Under the pieces are notes generated by a model. It saw only the letters and a list, made by a program, of their open reading frames with translations. It did no database searches and was not told where the DNA came from. A stretch of DNA of 64,000 nt from Leuctra nigra (lineage: Eukaryota; Arthropoda; Insecta; Plecoptera; Leuctridae): assembly GCA_934045905.1 (NCBI GenBank), contig OW203762.1, forward strand, positions 22,290,345 to 22,354,344, written 5' to 3'. A program made the position numbers and the translations under genes. This document shows, in pieces, positions 1-11,515 of this stretch. Within the stretch, counting starts at the first letter, position 1. Each line of letters opens with the position of its first letter.

Positions 1-1018
1 CAATCACTACAACACGACCCTCAGATAAAAATTGATGATATCACCATACCAATTACTGACAGCGCTAAGAATCTCGGTCTTGTGGTGGATAGCAATTTAA
101 AGTTCACGCAACACTTAAAATTACTGAAAAGATCATCATATGGAAAATTAAAATCACTAAACAGCTTCAAATCCCTTCTCCCACCATTTGCTAAACTTGC
201 GCCAACTAATGCACTGGTTCTCTCGCAAATCGAGTACTGTGACGTAGTCTATGGCCCTTGCCTCACAGCTCATGACGCATACGAGTTGCAGAAGATACAA
301 AACTCATGCGCTAGATTTGCTTACAATATAAAGAGATCAGATCACATTTCCCCATCCATTAAAAAAGCAAGGTGGTTAAAAATTGCTGACCGAAGACAAC
401 TGCATCTACAGTGCATCACACACAAGATTCTCCATTCCGATAAACCGGCATATCTTCGATCCAAGCTCTAAAGAAGAGGCGATGCACACTCAGTCAAGAT
501 CAGACACAAAGGGCGACTGAGCATTCGAACCCATCGACGTACTAAGTTCAAATCGTCATTCTCATACATGGCGGCTGCGTCCTACAATGAAGTCCCGGAG
601 GAGTTGTACACCGTATGTCCAGCCACATTCAAGAGATGCCTCAAGACACTAGCCTTGCAGAAATCTTAGCTCTAGATCACCTCAAAACCACACTGTCATT
701 TTCATTCATGTTGTTATCACTACTTATCATTACCATTATCCCATATAATTCTATGTCATACTTATTTTTTATCTAATTATATATATAATATATGTATTAT
801 ATAAAATATATATATATAATATATATTATATATATATTTTATATTATACAATTATACCTATTATTAAATATAATTATAGTTAATTATATATTTACCTTAT
901 TCTAATATGGTTGTATGGAAGATCATTATGTACTTATTGTATACAAATAATGAATGCCGCCTATTTTGTATTTTTCGCAAAATAAAGATAATTTGAATTT
1001 GAATTTGAATTTGAAAAT
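1..1018 (+). mobile_element. 3' end of a decayed non-LTR (jockey/CR1-type) retrotransposon
   Basis: Frame 1 is open from the window edge to an in-frame TAA at 469-471, then continues in the same frame to TAG at 667-669. The peptide resembles the C-terminal part of a jockey-type reverse transcriptase, with a block reading NLGLVVDSNLKF, an SQIEYCDVVYGP block and a conserved C-terminal segment around residues 185-220. The catalytic YADD region lies outside the window. The 3' untranslated part contains an AT-rich TA stretch (about 775-890) and ends in a short TTTGAA repeat (about 991-1014), as is common for non-LTR tails. The premature stop and the missing 5' part mark it as inactive. Family assignment is by resemblance only. 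Confidence 0.75.
772..900. repeat. TA-rich low-complexity tract
   Basis: Runs of TATATA with short interruptions inside the 3' untranslated part of the retrotransposon remnant. No coding content. Confidence 0.7.
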
Positions 1019-2149
1019 AAAAAATATTTATCTTTAATCAGTAATTATTTTATATTTTCCTTCAATATTTCGTGACCTAAGCCTTGAGAAACAACGTGGG
1101 TTCAACCCAAATGAATTAATACAATTGTTTTAAATAAATGAAGATAATGAACTGGGTATAAAGATTTAATAAAAACTACTACTATTGGAACTACGCCAGT
1201 ACTCAAGAAACCATCAAACAATTAAAAACTAGGCACAGTTGTTTTAGTTATGAACGAGACAAAAAATCGGAATTGTCTTTTTGTAATTAGTAAAGAAGTG
1301 TAGAATGACAATGCAATAAATATTAAAAGAACAGTAGATGTAATCGAGCAATAGGTCATTTAAGAAAGTAAAGAGCCATCTGTTGGTGAGGTGGGGTACT
1401 TATCTTTCAAGCTTTAACGCATGCGCAGTGCGCACTTCAAACGACTTGGCGTGACGTCACCCCACCCACAGCCTTCTCGAACCCACGTACATTTATGACA
1501 GACACCAATCAGACACTAGTCGTCTACACACTAGACAGCTGTGGACCTCTCAGGCTTTATCGCATGCGCACTGACTTTCTTCAATGCCTATTGTAACTGG
1601 CGTCTCTTAATTTTTCGCATTTGAACTTAAGATTTGCAAGCATTTAAAATGTATGGCTTTGTCAAAAGAATGAACAAGTTGGCCAAAGCAAAATATATTC
1701 AAGCTTATACGTATACAATACATAAATAAACAAGTATTTGATAGCAACTTCTATTCTTCAATAGTGGCAGAGACCTATGAGGACGTATGATGGTCGTAGC
1801 AGATATTCTGTGTTATGGAAATCCCCAAACAAGAGATTTGACAATTTTCTAGTAAATTGTGTTTTTTTTCACACAAACTATTGCATTTTCAATTTAGGTT
1901 ATTTTTCTCCTCTCCATCACGTAGCAATACACATCTCTTGAAACTACTACTTTTGTCAGAGATAAATTATAAAAAAATACCCTCTAATTATCTAATGATT
2001 CGTGTAGGTGCTATCAGCTAACAATGCCAAAATCTTGGAGAAAAAACGTTTGAATTTGATGATAAAGTTAATTGACATTCCATTGTTTCTTAATCAAATC
2101 AACTGATATAAGTGGAACTTGATCAACTCAGCTTACAACGTATTCAAAC
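1019..2149. other. Upstream region of protease gene A
   Basis: No gene is seen. The stretch contains GC-richer DNA with GCATGCGCA motifs (around 1420 and 1562) and a TGACGTCA palindrome (about 1452). The last 150 bp are the likely promoter of gene A, with a TATA-like GATATAAG (about 2104-2111) and a WGATAR site at 2060. Confidence 0.4.
2060..2065 (+). promoter_or_regulatory. GATA-type site upstream of protease gene A
   Basis: TGATAA lies 90 bp before the ATG at 2150. The same hexamer sits 82 bp before the ATG of gene B and 84 bp before that of gene C. GATA factors drive midgut genes in insects, so a role is plausible but only inferred from position. Confidence 0.4.
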
Positions 2150-5100
2150 ATGCTGCGAGTAATTACAGTATTGTGCCTGGTTGCTGCGTGCTGGGGTAAG
2201 TCGAAATTTTGATAATATTTGAGGTGCTGATATTTAGTTTCAAGTTTTAGGAAGGTAATTAGAAACATATGTAACCTATATTAAATATGAAATTTAATAC
2301 AAACTGATAGTGAGCACAGACAAATTATTCCGGTAATCAGCAAATCGTATAAATAAAATTGATTATTACGTGATATACTTACGTTTAAGCTAAACCGTGA
2401 TAATACAGTTTTTAGTTCTCTATCTTCTCAAAATACGATACAAAGTTCAAGAAAAATCCTCCCTTTCAGAGCGTGGATTGAAAACTGATTTTGCCGGCTG
2501 ATTGTAAAACAAATGCACGTGGGTTTTCCGGTTTTTCTCAGAAATCACAGTGGAGTAGTTTATATTGTTGAGCGAGAGTCGAACGTCTTCTTTTCTCTCT
2601 TTTAGCACGGACCTGATTTTTAAATGTTTTTCGTCAGGTCGCAAAATTCTTCCAATCAAGCTGATATTTTGCACACTTTGTAAAGAAACTGCACACATTG
2701 AGCGAGCGAAGCGAGCGTCTCCTTTTGGCTCTTTTGGCATGGACCTCTGTTTTTTTTTTTTTTTCTGTTGGGTGACAGACAGTTCACAGTTTTTCTTCGA
2801 TCGAGCTGACATTTTGCACACATGTAGAGACAACCTTTTCTGTTTACAGACCCACATTTTTTTGAAATCCATTCATTGGTTAAAATTTAAACTAGGAAAA
2901 CGCTCAGTGTAACGCGTTGATGAGCGAGCAAGGGTATGTGCAAATTCTCGAACCGGAAATGCGTACACAACGCACAGAAAACATATACATCCATATTGAA
3001 TTGATTATGATATCAACTTAAAAGTGTACTATGCTTTTCATCGAAACTTTAAAATAGCATCTAAGCACCTGGTTCATAAAGCAAATCAGAATCAATTTTC
3101 AATTGGCACTGGAAAACATTCATTTCGATACTTCATTACTGACAGATATTAAAAATGTAAATAACTTTATACGTTCTTAACTGATTGGGATGAAATTTTG
3201 TAAAATAAGAGACAATATTGGTTTTAATGATCATGCAAAATATGAGTTTGATCAGAATTATCGAAGACCGTTTTCATTTTTCAGCCTATCAGGAGATATT
3301 TATTTAAATTTTAACCAATGAATCTGAGTAACGCGTTGATGAGCGAGCACGGATACGCGCAACACCTCGAACCGAAATTCTGTCTATCGAAAATGTCATT
3401 AAAAGCCAATAATTCTAAAATTTCGCCACAGATTTGTATAGAAATCTCAAAACATTCCTAAAATATTGGTCCAAATAACCATGCAAAGCTTTAAGTTGAT
3501 CGATTGAACCTTTATGATTGAACTGTTCCGTGTTAATTTTCAAAAATCACAGGATCTCCTTCAAAAAATATACATGAGACCACTCATATGATATAAGTGT
3601 GTCTACACAATATCAGATCGACTGTTAAACGGTCATTATCAGTTTCATATGCGTTTGAAAGTTTCTGCTCTAACTACCTTGCCTTGAACTGAAGAGTCGA
3701 AGTCGCCGTGAATTCGACAGCCAACACGCAAATAGTCCGTAAAATGTCAATAACGTTTGGATTTAAACACAGATTAGTATGAAAATTGTCAAAAATGCAG
3801 ATAATGTTGGTCCCAACCATCATGCGAAGTTATAAGTTGATCGTTCAATCGGTTATAGTTTAAATTTCTAAAAACACAGGAAAGATAGTTTTAAATTTTA
3901 ACCAATAGGAGGATTTGGCTGAAACTTTGTTTGATTGGGTACAATGTTGGGGGTAATGACTTGTCAAAATTTCAATTTGATCAAAACAACCAATCGAAAG
4001 TTAATTTTTTTTAAATTTGAACCAATCAATGGATTTCAAAAAAATTAGGGTCTGCAACAATCAGAAATGTTACGTACATGTGTGCAAAATTTCAGCTCGA
4101 TCGAAGAAAAACTCTGACCTGTATATCGTCAGTAACAGAAAAAAAAAAACAAACAAAAAAAAAAACAGAGGTTCGTTCCAAAAGAGCCAAAAGGAGACGC
4201 TCGCTTCGCTCGCTCAATAAACATCTCCTTAGGTTGAAAAATGAAAATGGTCTTCGATAAATCTGATCAAACTCATAATTTGCATGGTCAGTAAGACCAA
4301 CATTGTCTCTTATTTTACAAATGTTCATCCCAATCAGTTAAGAACGTATTAACTTATTGACATTTTTAATAGCTGTCAGGAATGAAGTATCGAAATGAAT
4401 GTGAAATGAATCTGATTTGCTTTATGTACCAGGGTGCTTAGATGTACCAGGGTGCTATTTTCAAGTTTCGATGAAAAGCATATACTTTTATGTTGATTGA
4501 GTGGATCATATTTCAATTCAATATGGATGCATAGGTTTTCTGTGCGTTGTGTACGCATTTCCGGTTCGAGAATTTGCACGTACCCGTGCTCGCTCATAAA
4601 CGCGTTACACTGAGCGTTTTCCTAGTAGATAGAAATAATTGATGATTTTCCCCACTAGGAATTAACAATATGTTAGGCTTGAGCTTGATTGTGTATAACT
4701 TCTAAGTGTATATTTGCAGCTACGCCTGTAATACGAAAGTCTGTGCCAAGGTTGGATGGCAGGATTGTTGGGGGAGAAGATGCAGACATAGTAACCTATC
4801 CGTATCAGGTAGGTAATCATTGTAAATATCACAACACAAATACAAAAACTTGAAAATATACTGCCTACACCTACACACCTACATGGATTTGGATTTAAAA
4901 GCACAGCTTTGTTAATTTTGTTAAATCCTTTTCGCATTCAAAATGCTTTAATCATTTCGTCTGCTACTGCCGCCAAGCTTCCGTACGAAACTATAACGTT
5001 GTGCCTGAATTTGAAATTAAAGAAGTCTACAAATAACAACAGAAAATCATACAAAAATTAAAAACTAAGTAAATATATTTATTTGCAAACTGAATAAGCA

Positions 5101-8100
5101 TATTTGTAATCTCTCTCTGGCCTCGTTGTTCTCGCTGCGCGCAGGAAGCTCTGTCCGAGGATCTGGCGGCACGCTGCACCTCACACACTCTCACTCTCTC
5201 TCTAGTTGTCGCTGATCAACTTGGGCTCCCACTCCTGTGGGGCTTCCATCATCAGCGTTGACTGGTGCATCACGGCTGCGCACTGCGCTGGAGGTCTGGC
5301 CTCGTTGTTCTCGCTGCGCGCAGGAAGCTCTGTCCGAGGATCTGGCGGCACGCTGCACCTCACACACTCTCACTCTCTCTCTAGCTGTCGCTGATCAACT
5401 TGGGCTCTCACTCCTGTGGGGCCTCCATCATCAGCGTTGACTGGTGCATCACGGCTGCGCACTGCGCTGGAGGTCTGGCCTCGTTGTTCTCGCTGCGCGC
5501 AGGAAGCTCTGTCCGAGGATCTGGCGGCACGCTGCACCTCACACACTCTCACTCTCTCTCTAGTTGTCGCTGATCAACTTGGGCTCCCACTCCTGTGGGG
5601 CCTCCATCATCAGCGTTGACTGGTGCATCACGGCTGCGCACTGCGCTGGAGGTCTGGCCTCGTTGTTCTCGCTGCGCGCAGGAAGCTCTGTCCGAGGATC
5701 TGGCGGCACGCTGCACCTCACACACTCTCACTCTCTCTCTAGTTGTCGCTGATCAACTTGGGCTCCCACTCCTGTGGGGCCTCCATCATCAGCGTTGACT
5801 GGTGCATCACGGCTGCGCACTGCGCTGGAGGTCTGGCCTCGTTGTTCTCGCTGCGCGCAGGAAGCTCTGTCCGAGGATCTGGCGGCACGCTGCACCTCAC
5901 ACACTCTCTCACTCTCTCTAGCTGTCGCTGATCAACTTGGGCTCTCACTCCTGCGGGGCCTCCATCATCAGCGTTGACTGGTCCATCACCGCTGCGCACT
6001 GCGCGGGAGGTCTGGCCTCGTTGTTCTCGCTGCGCGCAGGAAGCTCTGTCCGAGGATCTGGCGGCACGCTGCACCTCACACACTCTCACTCTCTCACTCT
6101 CTCTAGCTGTCGCTGATCAACTTGGGCTCTCACTCCTGCGGGGCCTCCATCATCAGCGTAGACTGGTGCATCACGGCTGCGCACTGCGCTGGAGGTCTGG
6201 CCTCGTTGTTCTCGCTGCGCGCAGGAAGCTCTGTCCGAGGATCTGGCGGCACGCTGCACCTCACACACTCTCACTCTCTCTCTAGTTGTCGCTGATCAAC
6301 TTGGGCTCCCACTCCTGCGGGGCCTCCATCATCAGCGTTGACTGGTGCATCACGGCTGCGCACTGCGCTGGAGGTCTGGCCTCGTTGTTCTCGCTGCGCG
6401 CAGGAAGCTCTGTCCGAGGATCTGGCGGCACGCTGCACCTCACACACTCTCACTCTCTCACTCTCTCTAGCTGTCGCTGATCAACTTGGGCTCTCACTCC
6501 TGCGGGGCCTCCATCATCAGCGTAGACTGGTGCATCACGGCTGCGCACTGCGCTGGAGGTCTGGCCTCGTTGTTCTCGCTGCGCGCAGGAAGCTCTGTCC
6601 GAGGATCTGGCGGCACGCTGCACCTCACACACTCTCACTCTCTCTCTAGTTGTCGCTGATCAACTTGGGCTCCCACTCCTGCGGGGCCTCCATCATCAGC
6701 GTTGACTGGTGCATCACGGCTGCGCACTGCGCTGGAGGTCTGGCCTCGTTGTTCTCGCTGCGCGCAGGAAGCTCTGTCCGAGGATCTGGCGGCACGCTGC
6801 ACCTCACACACTCTCACTCTCTCTCTAGTTGTCGCTGATCAACTTGGGCTCCCACTCCTGTGGGGCCTCCATCATCAGCGTTGACTGGTGCATCACGGCT
6901 GCGCACTGCGCTGGAGGTCTGGCCTCGTTGTTCTCGCTGCGCGCAGGAAGCTCTGTCCGAGGATCTGGCGGCACGCTGCACAACGCAGCCAGGAAAGTCA
7001 TCCACAACGAGTACGTCTCAGCCACGCGTGATTTCGACTTCGCAGTCATACAGGTAGAAACATTAAGTCGTAATGTTCATTCAATCTCAGTTTTCCATGT
7101 CCAAAATATTGATTCTCTGTGTATAGACGAGCTAAAAGTTGTTATAAAACTTTTACAGAAATATTTGTCATTATAGTTCTATTCATATAGCTTTACACTT
7201 ATAATAATAATTTCACCCTCCATGCACTGTGGAAAAAATGTCGATGCATTCTTTTCACAAAACTATGACTTAAATTCTGCAATTTAACCATATATTATTT
7301 TCTTGTAAGAATTAACTATAATAACAACTATACGAAAGTGTCAGAGCTATATTGTGTTCAATTAAAACGAAGAAATGTATGATACTACAAGAAATTATAA
7401 GATCAAAGCTCCTATTCTGGACAACAACGGTTGGCGTGAGGAAGGAAACCAAAGCTCTGCCGAAATAGTGCCTACGTGTTTTATTTTGATTTTACCAAAC
7501 CTAACGCATACAAAATGTACCAATAGTGTATAATCATTCATTTGTTCACATTGCATGGATCTTCTTTGCCATAGGGGAATAATTGGTACCCTTTCTGTAG
7601 GTGGATGGACCATTCATCTTCGAACTACCAGGAGTGAACGCCATCGCCCTGCCTACTCAGGGTGAAGATACTGTAGCTGGAACAATGGCTAATGCCACAG
7701 GCTGGGGTGCAACAGTGGTTCGTATATTTCATCTTCGGCGTTATCTGAAATGCTGGATTAGAAGATAGAGCTTTTGTTTAGAATAGAACATGTCAGAATG
7801 GACCATTTCTCAAGATTCTGTTCATCTTTCTTCATCTTTAGGTACGTTCATAGTTTGACCTTGAATATTTTTATTCGATTTTTTTAAATTATTTTTACTA
7901 ATGTAATTGTTAATAAAAATGGCTACGTTGACGTCTTCAGAACTGTTCAATTAAAATAATGTCGTAGTTTGAATTGGATTATTATAGTTTTTTTGGTCTA
8001 AAGACGCTTAGTGCCATATTTCTTACTAATTTTCAGGCACTAAACGTCTGAAGGACGTAAAATACATGTACGTTTTATTTTATTAATCCTGATCAAACTA

Positions 8101-10432
8101 TGAAATCATAGTACAGTTCTGAAGACGTCTATGTAGCCTTATTTTATTAACAATTACATTGGTAAAAGATAAAATAAAAATCCATTAAGAAACTCTTCAA
8201 GGTCATAACTAAGAATTTAATTCGGATATTATCGGAAATTCGGTGTAACAGTCACAAGTGTTGATGATCTGAGAATGTTTTATTTTATTTTATTGTCATT
8301 TGTAATTGAATTTAGTAGCTCTGCCGACCAGCCATTGTTGGTTTAGCGGGGCTACGTTGAAATTGTATAATAAAGAAAAATAAATTAAAACAAAATGTTC
8401 AGCGACAACAAGATTTCCACACAACGCGACTATTGGTTTCTCTTTGACTTCAGTCTGGAGGATCTCTTGCTACTCAGCTGCAAGTTGTCACCCTTCCCAT
8501 CGCCACCATGGAGGCATGTCGGGAAGCATACGGCGTCAACGACGTCAGCTCGAGGATGATCTGCGCCGGTGCGGCCGAGGGTGGCGTCGACTTCTGCAAT
8601 GTACGTTCTCGTCACCTCCTTTCAACATAGTTAGAGTGGAGTGCTCATGCGGATCAACTTTGGTCAGGGCCTCGGGAGGTTATTCTAAATTCCCTTGTTG
8701 TCTCTTATTGAGCGAGCGAAGCGAGCGTCTCCTTTTGGCTCTTTTGGCACGGACCTCTGTTTTTTTTCCGTTTACTGACGCTATACAGGAGGCCAATTTT
8801 TGAGTTTTCATGTTTTGAAACCATGTGTGGTTTCATTGTTTAAAACGTAAAAAAGTTGACAACTATTGCTTAGTCTTCAACTTTTTTACGTTTTAAACAA
8901 TGAAACCACACATGGTTTCAAAACATGAAAACTCAAGAATTGGCCCCCAGGTCAGAGTTTTTCTTCGATCGAGCTGAAATTTTGCACACATGTGGAGACA
9001 ACCTTTTCTGTTTGCTGACCCCTAATTTTTTTGAAAAAAATTGATTGGTTAAAATTTAAATAAACATCTCCTGATGGTAGGTTGAAAAATGAAACTGGTC
9101 TTCGATAAATCTGATCAAACTCATATTTTGGCTATACAGGTCAGTGTTTTTCTTTGATCGAGCTGAATGTTGTACGTTGTAAAACCAATTCATTCTCTGT
9201 TTGCATACCATAACGTTTTTTGAAATCCATTCATTGGTTAAAATTTAAATAAATAACTCCTGATAGGCTGAAAAATTAAAACGGTCTTCGATAATTCTGA
9301 TCAAACTCATATTTTGCATGATCATTAAGACCAATATTGTCTCTTATTTTACAAAATTTCATCCCAATCAGTTAAGAACGTATGAAGTTATTGACATTTT
9401 TAATATCTGTCAGTAATGAAGTATCGAAATGAATGTTTTCCAGTGCCAATTGAAAATTGATTCTGATTTGCTTTATGAACCAGGTGCTTAGATGCTATTT
9501 TAAAGTTTCGATGAAAAGCATACACTTTTAAGTTGATATCATAATCAATTCAATATGGAGGTATATGTTTTTGTGCGTTGTGTACGCATTTCCGGTTCGA
9601 GAATTTGCACGTACCCGTGCTCGCTCATCAACGCGTTACACTGAGCGTTTTCCTAGTCAATTGATACGGCGCACTACCATGTTAAATAGATACCGTTTCA
9701 AGTGAAACGAGACGACAAGGCAATTTAGAATAGCCCTCCTGGGGTCCTATTCTAGAGCAGCTAAATTCCAAATTCTGATGGAATTTGTTAATTCTTATGG
9801 CAGTGACCGGATTCCATCAGAATTGAATTGGGAAAACGTTCTAGAATAGACCTCCTGATCTCTTGGACAACAATGAAATGAACATTAGCACATATCAGTT
9901 TTCTTCGACCTTAGTAGGTATAAAGCAGATACATTAATTGTACAAAAGTAATAATCAGTAAATTACAGAGTTTATCATTAGATCAGAGAATTCAAATGGG
10001 AAGATGAAGGCATTTAATTAAAGGGACAGAAAACAGATTAAAGTAGACCAAGGCCCTACTTGACGAAATATTAATAATTTCAGGGTTCCCACAGGGGATT
10101 GTCTTGGGTCCATTAATATGTATCTTGTTTATTTTATCAGATGGATTGGATGATTAATGTGACTTTGATAATTCATAAATAACAGTTTAAAGATGACTGC
10201 AAATAAATTGTGTACGCAAACCCGTCTAAGAGTGCTCAATGTTGTTTGATGTTGAAGTACAATGGCGTTGAATTGATTTGTTCAGGGTGACAACGGTGGT
10301 CCGCTCGCTGTTGACGGCGTCCTCATTGGAATCGCCTCCTGGGGAAGCAGTTGCGGTGTCCCTAACTTCCCAGGCGTCTATGCAAAGGTGTCCTTCGTCA
10401 GGACCTGGATCCTGGACACTACAGGAGTTTAA
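2150..10432 (+). CDS. Trypsin-like serine protease homologue A, catalytic Ser replaced by Asn
   Basis: Six exons: 2150-2195, 4720-4808, 6829-7053, 7601-7717, 8454-8600, 10286-10432, giving 256 residues, the usual size of a secreted S1A protease. A signal peptide (MLRVITVLCLVAACWG) is followed by a propeptide ending in R before IVGG, the classic activation site. The His motif is TAAHC in exon 3, the Asp lies in DFDFAVIQ at the end of exon 3, and the S1-pocket Asp189 is in VDFCN at the end of exon 5. Exon 6 reads GDNGGP instead of GDSGGP, so the nucleophile is missing while everything else is intact. It should fold and be cleaved but not hydrolyse peptides by the normal mechanism. The intron 4 donor (GTTCGT at 7718) is weak. 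The intron 2 acceptor chosen is the tenth of a tandem array; the nine earlier ones lead to stops. Introns 1, 4 and 5 are full of repeats. Alternatives are a recent pseudogene or a sequencing error. Confidence 0.85.
2698..4625 (+). mobile_element. Helitron-like repeat, interrupted by a second copy
   Basis: The 5' end is TTGAGCGAGCG after an A. The 3' end has a CGCTCA stem-type motif, a loop containing AACGCGTT, TGAGCG, then TTTTCCTAG followed by T. The outer element is 2698-2891 plus 4218-4625 (about 602 bp); a second copy in reverse orientation occupies 2892-4217. No coding capacity is seen, so it is non-autonomous. It lies in intron 1 of protease gene A. Confidence 0.6.
2892..4217 (-). mobile_element. 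Nested Helitron-like repeat in reverse orientation
   Basis: It starts CTAGGAAAACGCTC and ends CGCTCGCTCAA, the reverse of the family termini. The flanks TTTAAA and TAAACATC join without duplication. The related copy at 8708-9656 has the uninterrupted TTTAAATAAACATC near 9054-9067, so the insertion fell between A and T. An internal second 3'-like motif near 3330 (TAACGCGTTGATGAGCG) suggests it is itself composite. Confidence 0.65.
5117..6981 (+). repeat. Tandem array of the intron 2 / exon 3 acceptor junction of protease gene A
   Basis: A partial unit is followed by ten acceptor-plus-exon starts at 5206, 5385, 5564, 5743, 5922, 6107, 6286, 6471, 6650 and 6829. Spacing is 179 bp, or 185 bp where an extra CTCTCA is present. 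A unit is the last 26 nt of intron 2 (pyrimidine tract plus TAG) and the first 153 nt of exon 3, which encodes the TAAHC active-site His. No donor is seen within units. Reading on from any of the first nine copies crosses the intronic 26 or 32 nt, shifts frame and ends at TGA after Ser-Cys-Arg. Only the tenth copy continues into the rest of exon 3. Copies are nearly identical. Confidence 0.95.
7845..8215. mobile_element. Foldback MITE in intron 4 of gene A
   Basis: Two arms of roughly 180 bp form an imperfect inverted repeat around a centre near 8030. Shared blocks include AATGTAATTGTTAATAAAA, GACGTCTTCAGAACTGT and a central TTTCAGGCACTAAACGTCTG. The same family is found at 13362-13732 in intron 2 of gene B. 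No open frame. Confidence 0.7.
8708..9656 (+). mobile_element. Complete Helitron-like repeat
   Basis: Termini are TTGAGCGAGCG (after A) and TGAGCGTTTTCCTAG (before T), with a 6-bp stem CGCTCA/TGAGCG around AACGCGTT just before the 3' end. It lies in intron 5 of gene A and carries a nested foldback at 8790-8947. It also supplies the empty site that defines the insertion at 2892-4217. Confidence 0.65.
8790..8947. mobile_element. Small foldback MITE nested in the Helitron-like repeat
   Basis: The arms (about 8790-8861 and 8876-8947) are almost perfectly complementary, for example CATGTTTTGAAACCATGTG against CACATGGTTTCAAAACATG. It is flanked by CAGG at 8786-8789 and 8948-8951, a likely 4-bp target duplication. 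A sister copy of the repeat at 9133 onwards has CTATACAGGTCAG uninterrupted. Confidence 0.7.
9735..9860. repeat. Imperfect inverted repeat in intron 5 of gene A
   Basis: TCTAGAGCAGC and AATTCTGATGGAATTTG near 9750-9790 pair roughly with ATTCCATCAGAATT and TTCTAGAATAG near 9810-9850. Probably an old foldback element. Nothing else is seen between 9657 and 10285. Confidence 0.4.
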
Positions 10433-10448
10433 TTCTGTGATTATTGCC

Positions 10449-10454
10449 AATAAA
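10449..10454 (+). terminator. Poly(A) signal of protease gene A
   Basis: AATAAA lies 17 nt after the TAA stop, a short 3' UTR like those of genes B and C. Confidence 0.7.
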
Positions 10455-11433
10455 TGTAATGTCATGTGAGAGAATCGTGAATTATTGAATTTTTCCCAAG
10501 TTTTCAATTCCCATCCAACCTACGCATACTATGTGAAAACCAAGGGACTAGGAAGCTTTGCACTGTGGGGTTTGATAAGTAAAAAACCACAAACTACACT
10601 CAGGCCGGCTTTTGACATGAATCTGATAGTATAGGTAGGTATAGCATAAGCACTTTTTAAAGAAATTCACGTGAAATCTTATGACGTGAGAACAGTAAAA
10701 ATAGTAATGTGCTTATTATAATGGAAAGAAAAAACAATATTTCCTTGCAAGCTTTCATAATTTCATATATTTTTTAAAAATATTCAGTGATTTTTTTTAA
10801 CAATATATTTGGGACCGCAAAATTGCACTTCACTTGAAAATTGCCCTGAAAAGCAAGGATCAGCTCAATTTGTACTTGTTAGTTAGAGTCGGGATGTGCG
10901 TTTTCAAAATCGAAATTTGTTTTATTTGCAAATAATAATTTTACTTTAATTTATATCGATAATTATTTGTCGTAATCGGTTCTAACCCAAGCACGAGTCA
11001 CATTTTAGAACCTATACTTTTGTTAATTCGCTATTTAAAACATGTACTACGTCATTACTAGCTCACAACTACAATCCATTCAATATTTTCCTTTCATGTG
11101 TCTTTTGCAGACACGTTATAACAGAAACAGAGTAGCAGTTTTTAATGCAATAATTATTTTAAAAATTATTTAGCTATTTAAATATGAAAACTGAAATAAA
11201 AGATACGAAATATTATCGTCATTCGTTTATTTAACTTGGTTGTACATAAAAAAATGGGAAATACCAAAAAATACAGTCTCGTGCGTCAATGTTGCTTAGA
11301 GAGCTTCAAATCCTAACAACGATTAATCACAAAACTGTCTAAGTAAACTTGAAGTAGATCGTTAGGGACTCCAAATAATATGATTGAGAGATTACATTTG
11401 TTATCAAATAATGATTTGTCTATTTGTATCCAC
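10455..11433. other. Intergenic region between protease genes A and B
   Basis: AT-rich and without recognisable genes. The last 120 bp before 11434 share a block with the region upstream of gene C, including TTGTTATCAAATAATGAT (11399-11415 region; 18203-18222 region), so this is probably the conserved promoter. Confidence 0.4.
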
Positions 11434-11439
11434 TGATAA
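11434..11439 (+). promoter_or_regulatory. GATA-type site upstream of protease gene B
   Basis: TGATAA is 82 bp before the ATG. TTATCA (the reverse) also occurs at about 11401 in the block shared with gene C. Confidence 0.4.
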
Positions 11440-11515
11440 AAATGTCATAAAAGTGAAGTTAATATTAAAGTGGTGCACACGTTTTGATTCTTCAAGAAAC
11501 CACAAACTCGACAAG

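Noticed and set aside
5191..7005. Series of 60-116 residue frames on both strands, starting MRVCEVQ or MGPPSS
   Set aside because: They are the same array read in wrong frames or on the wrong strand; only the plus-strand frame beginning LSLINLGSHSCGASI is a real exon.
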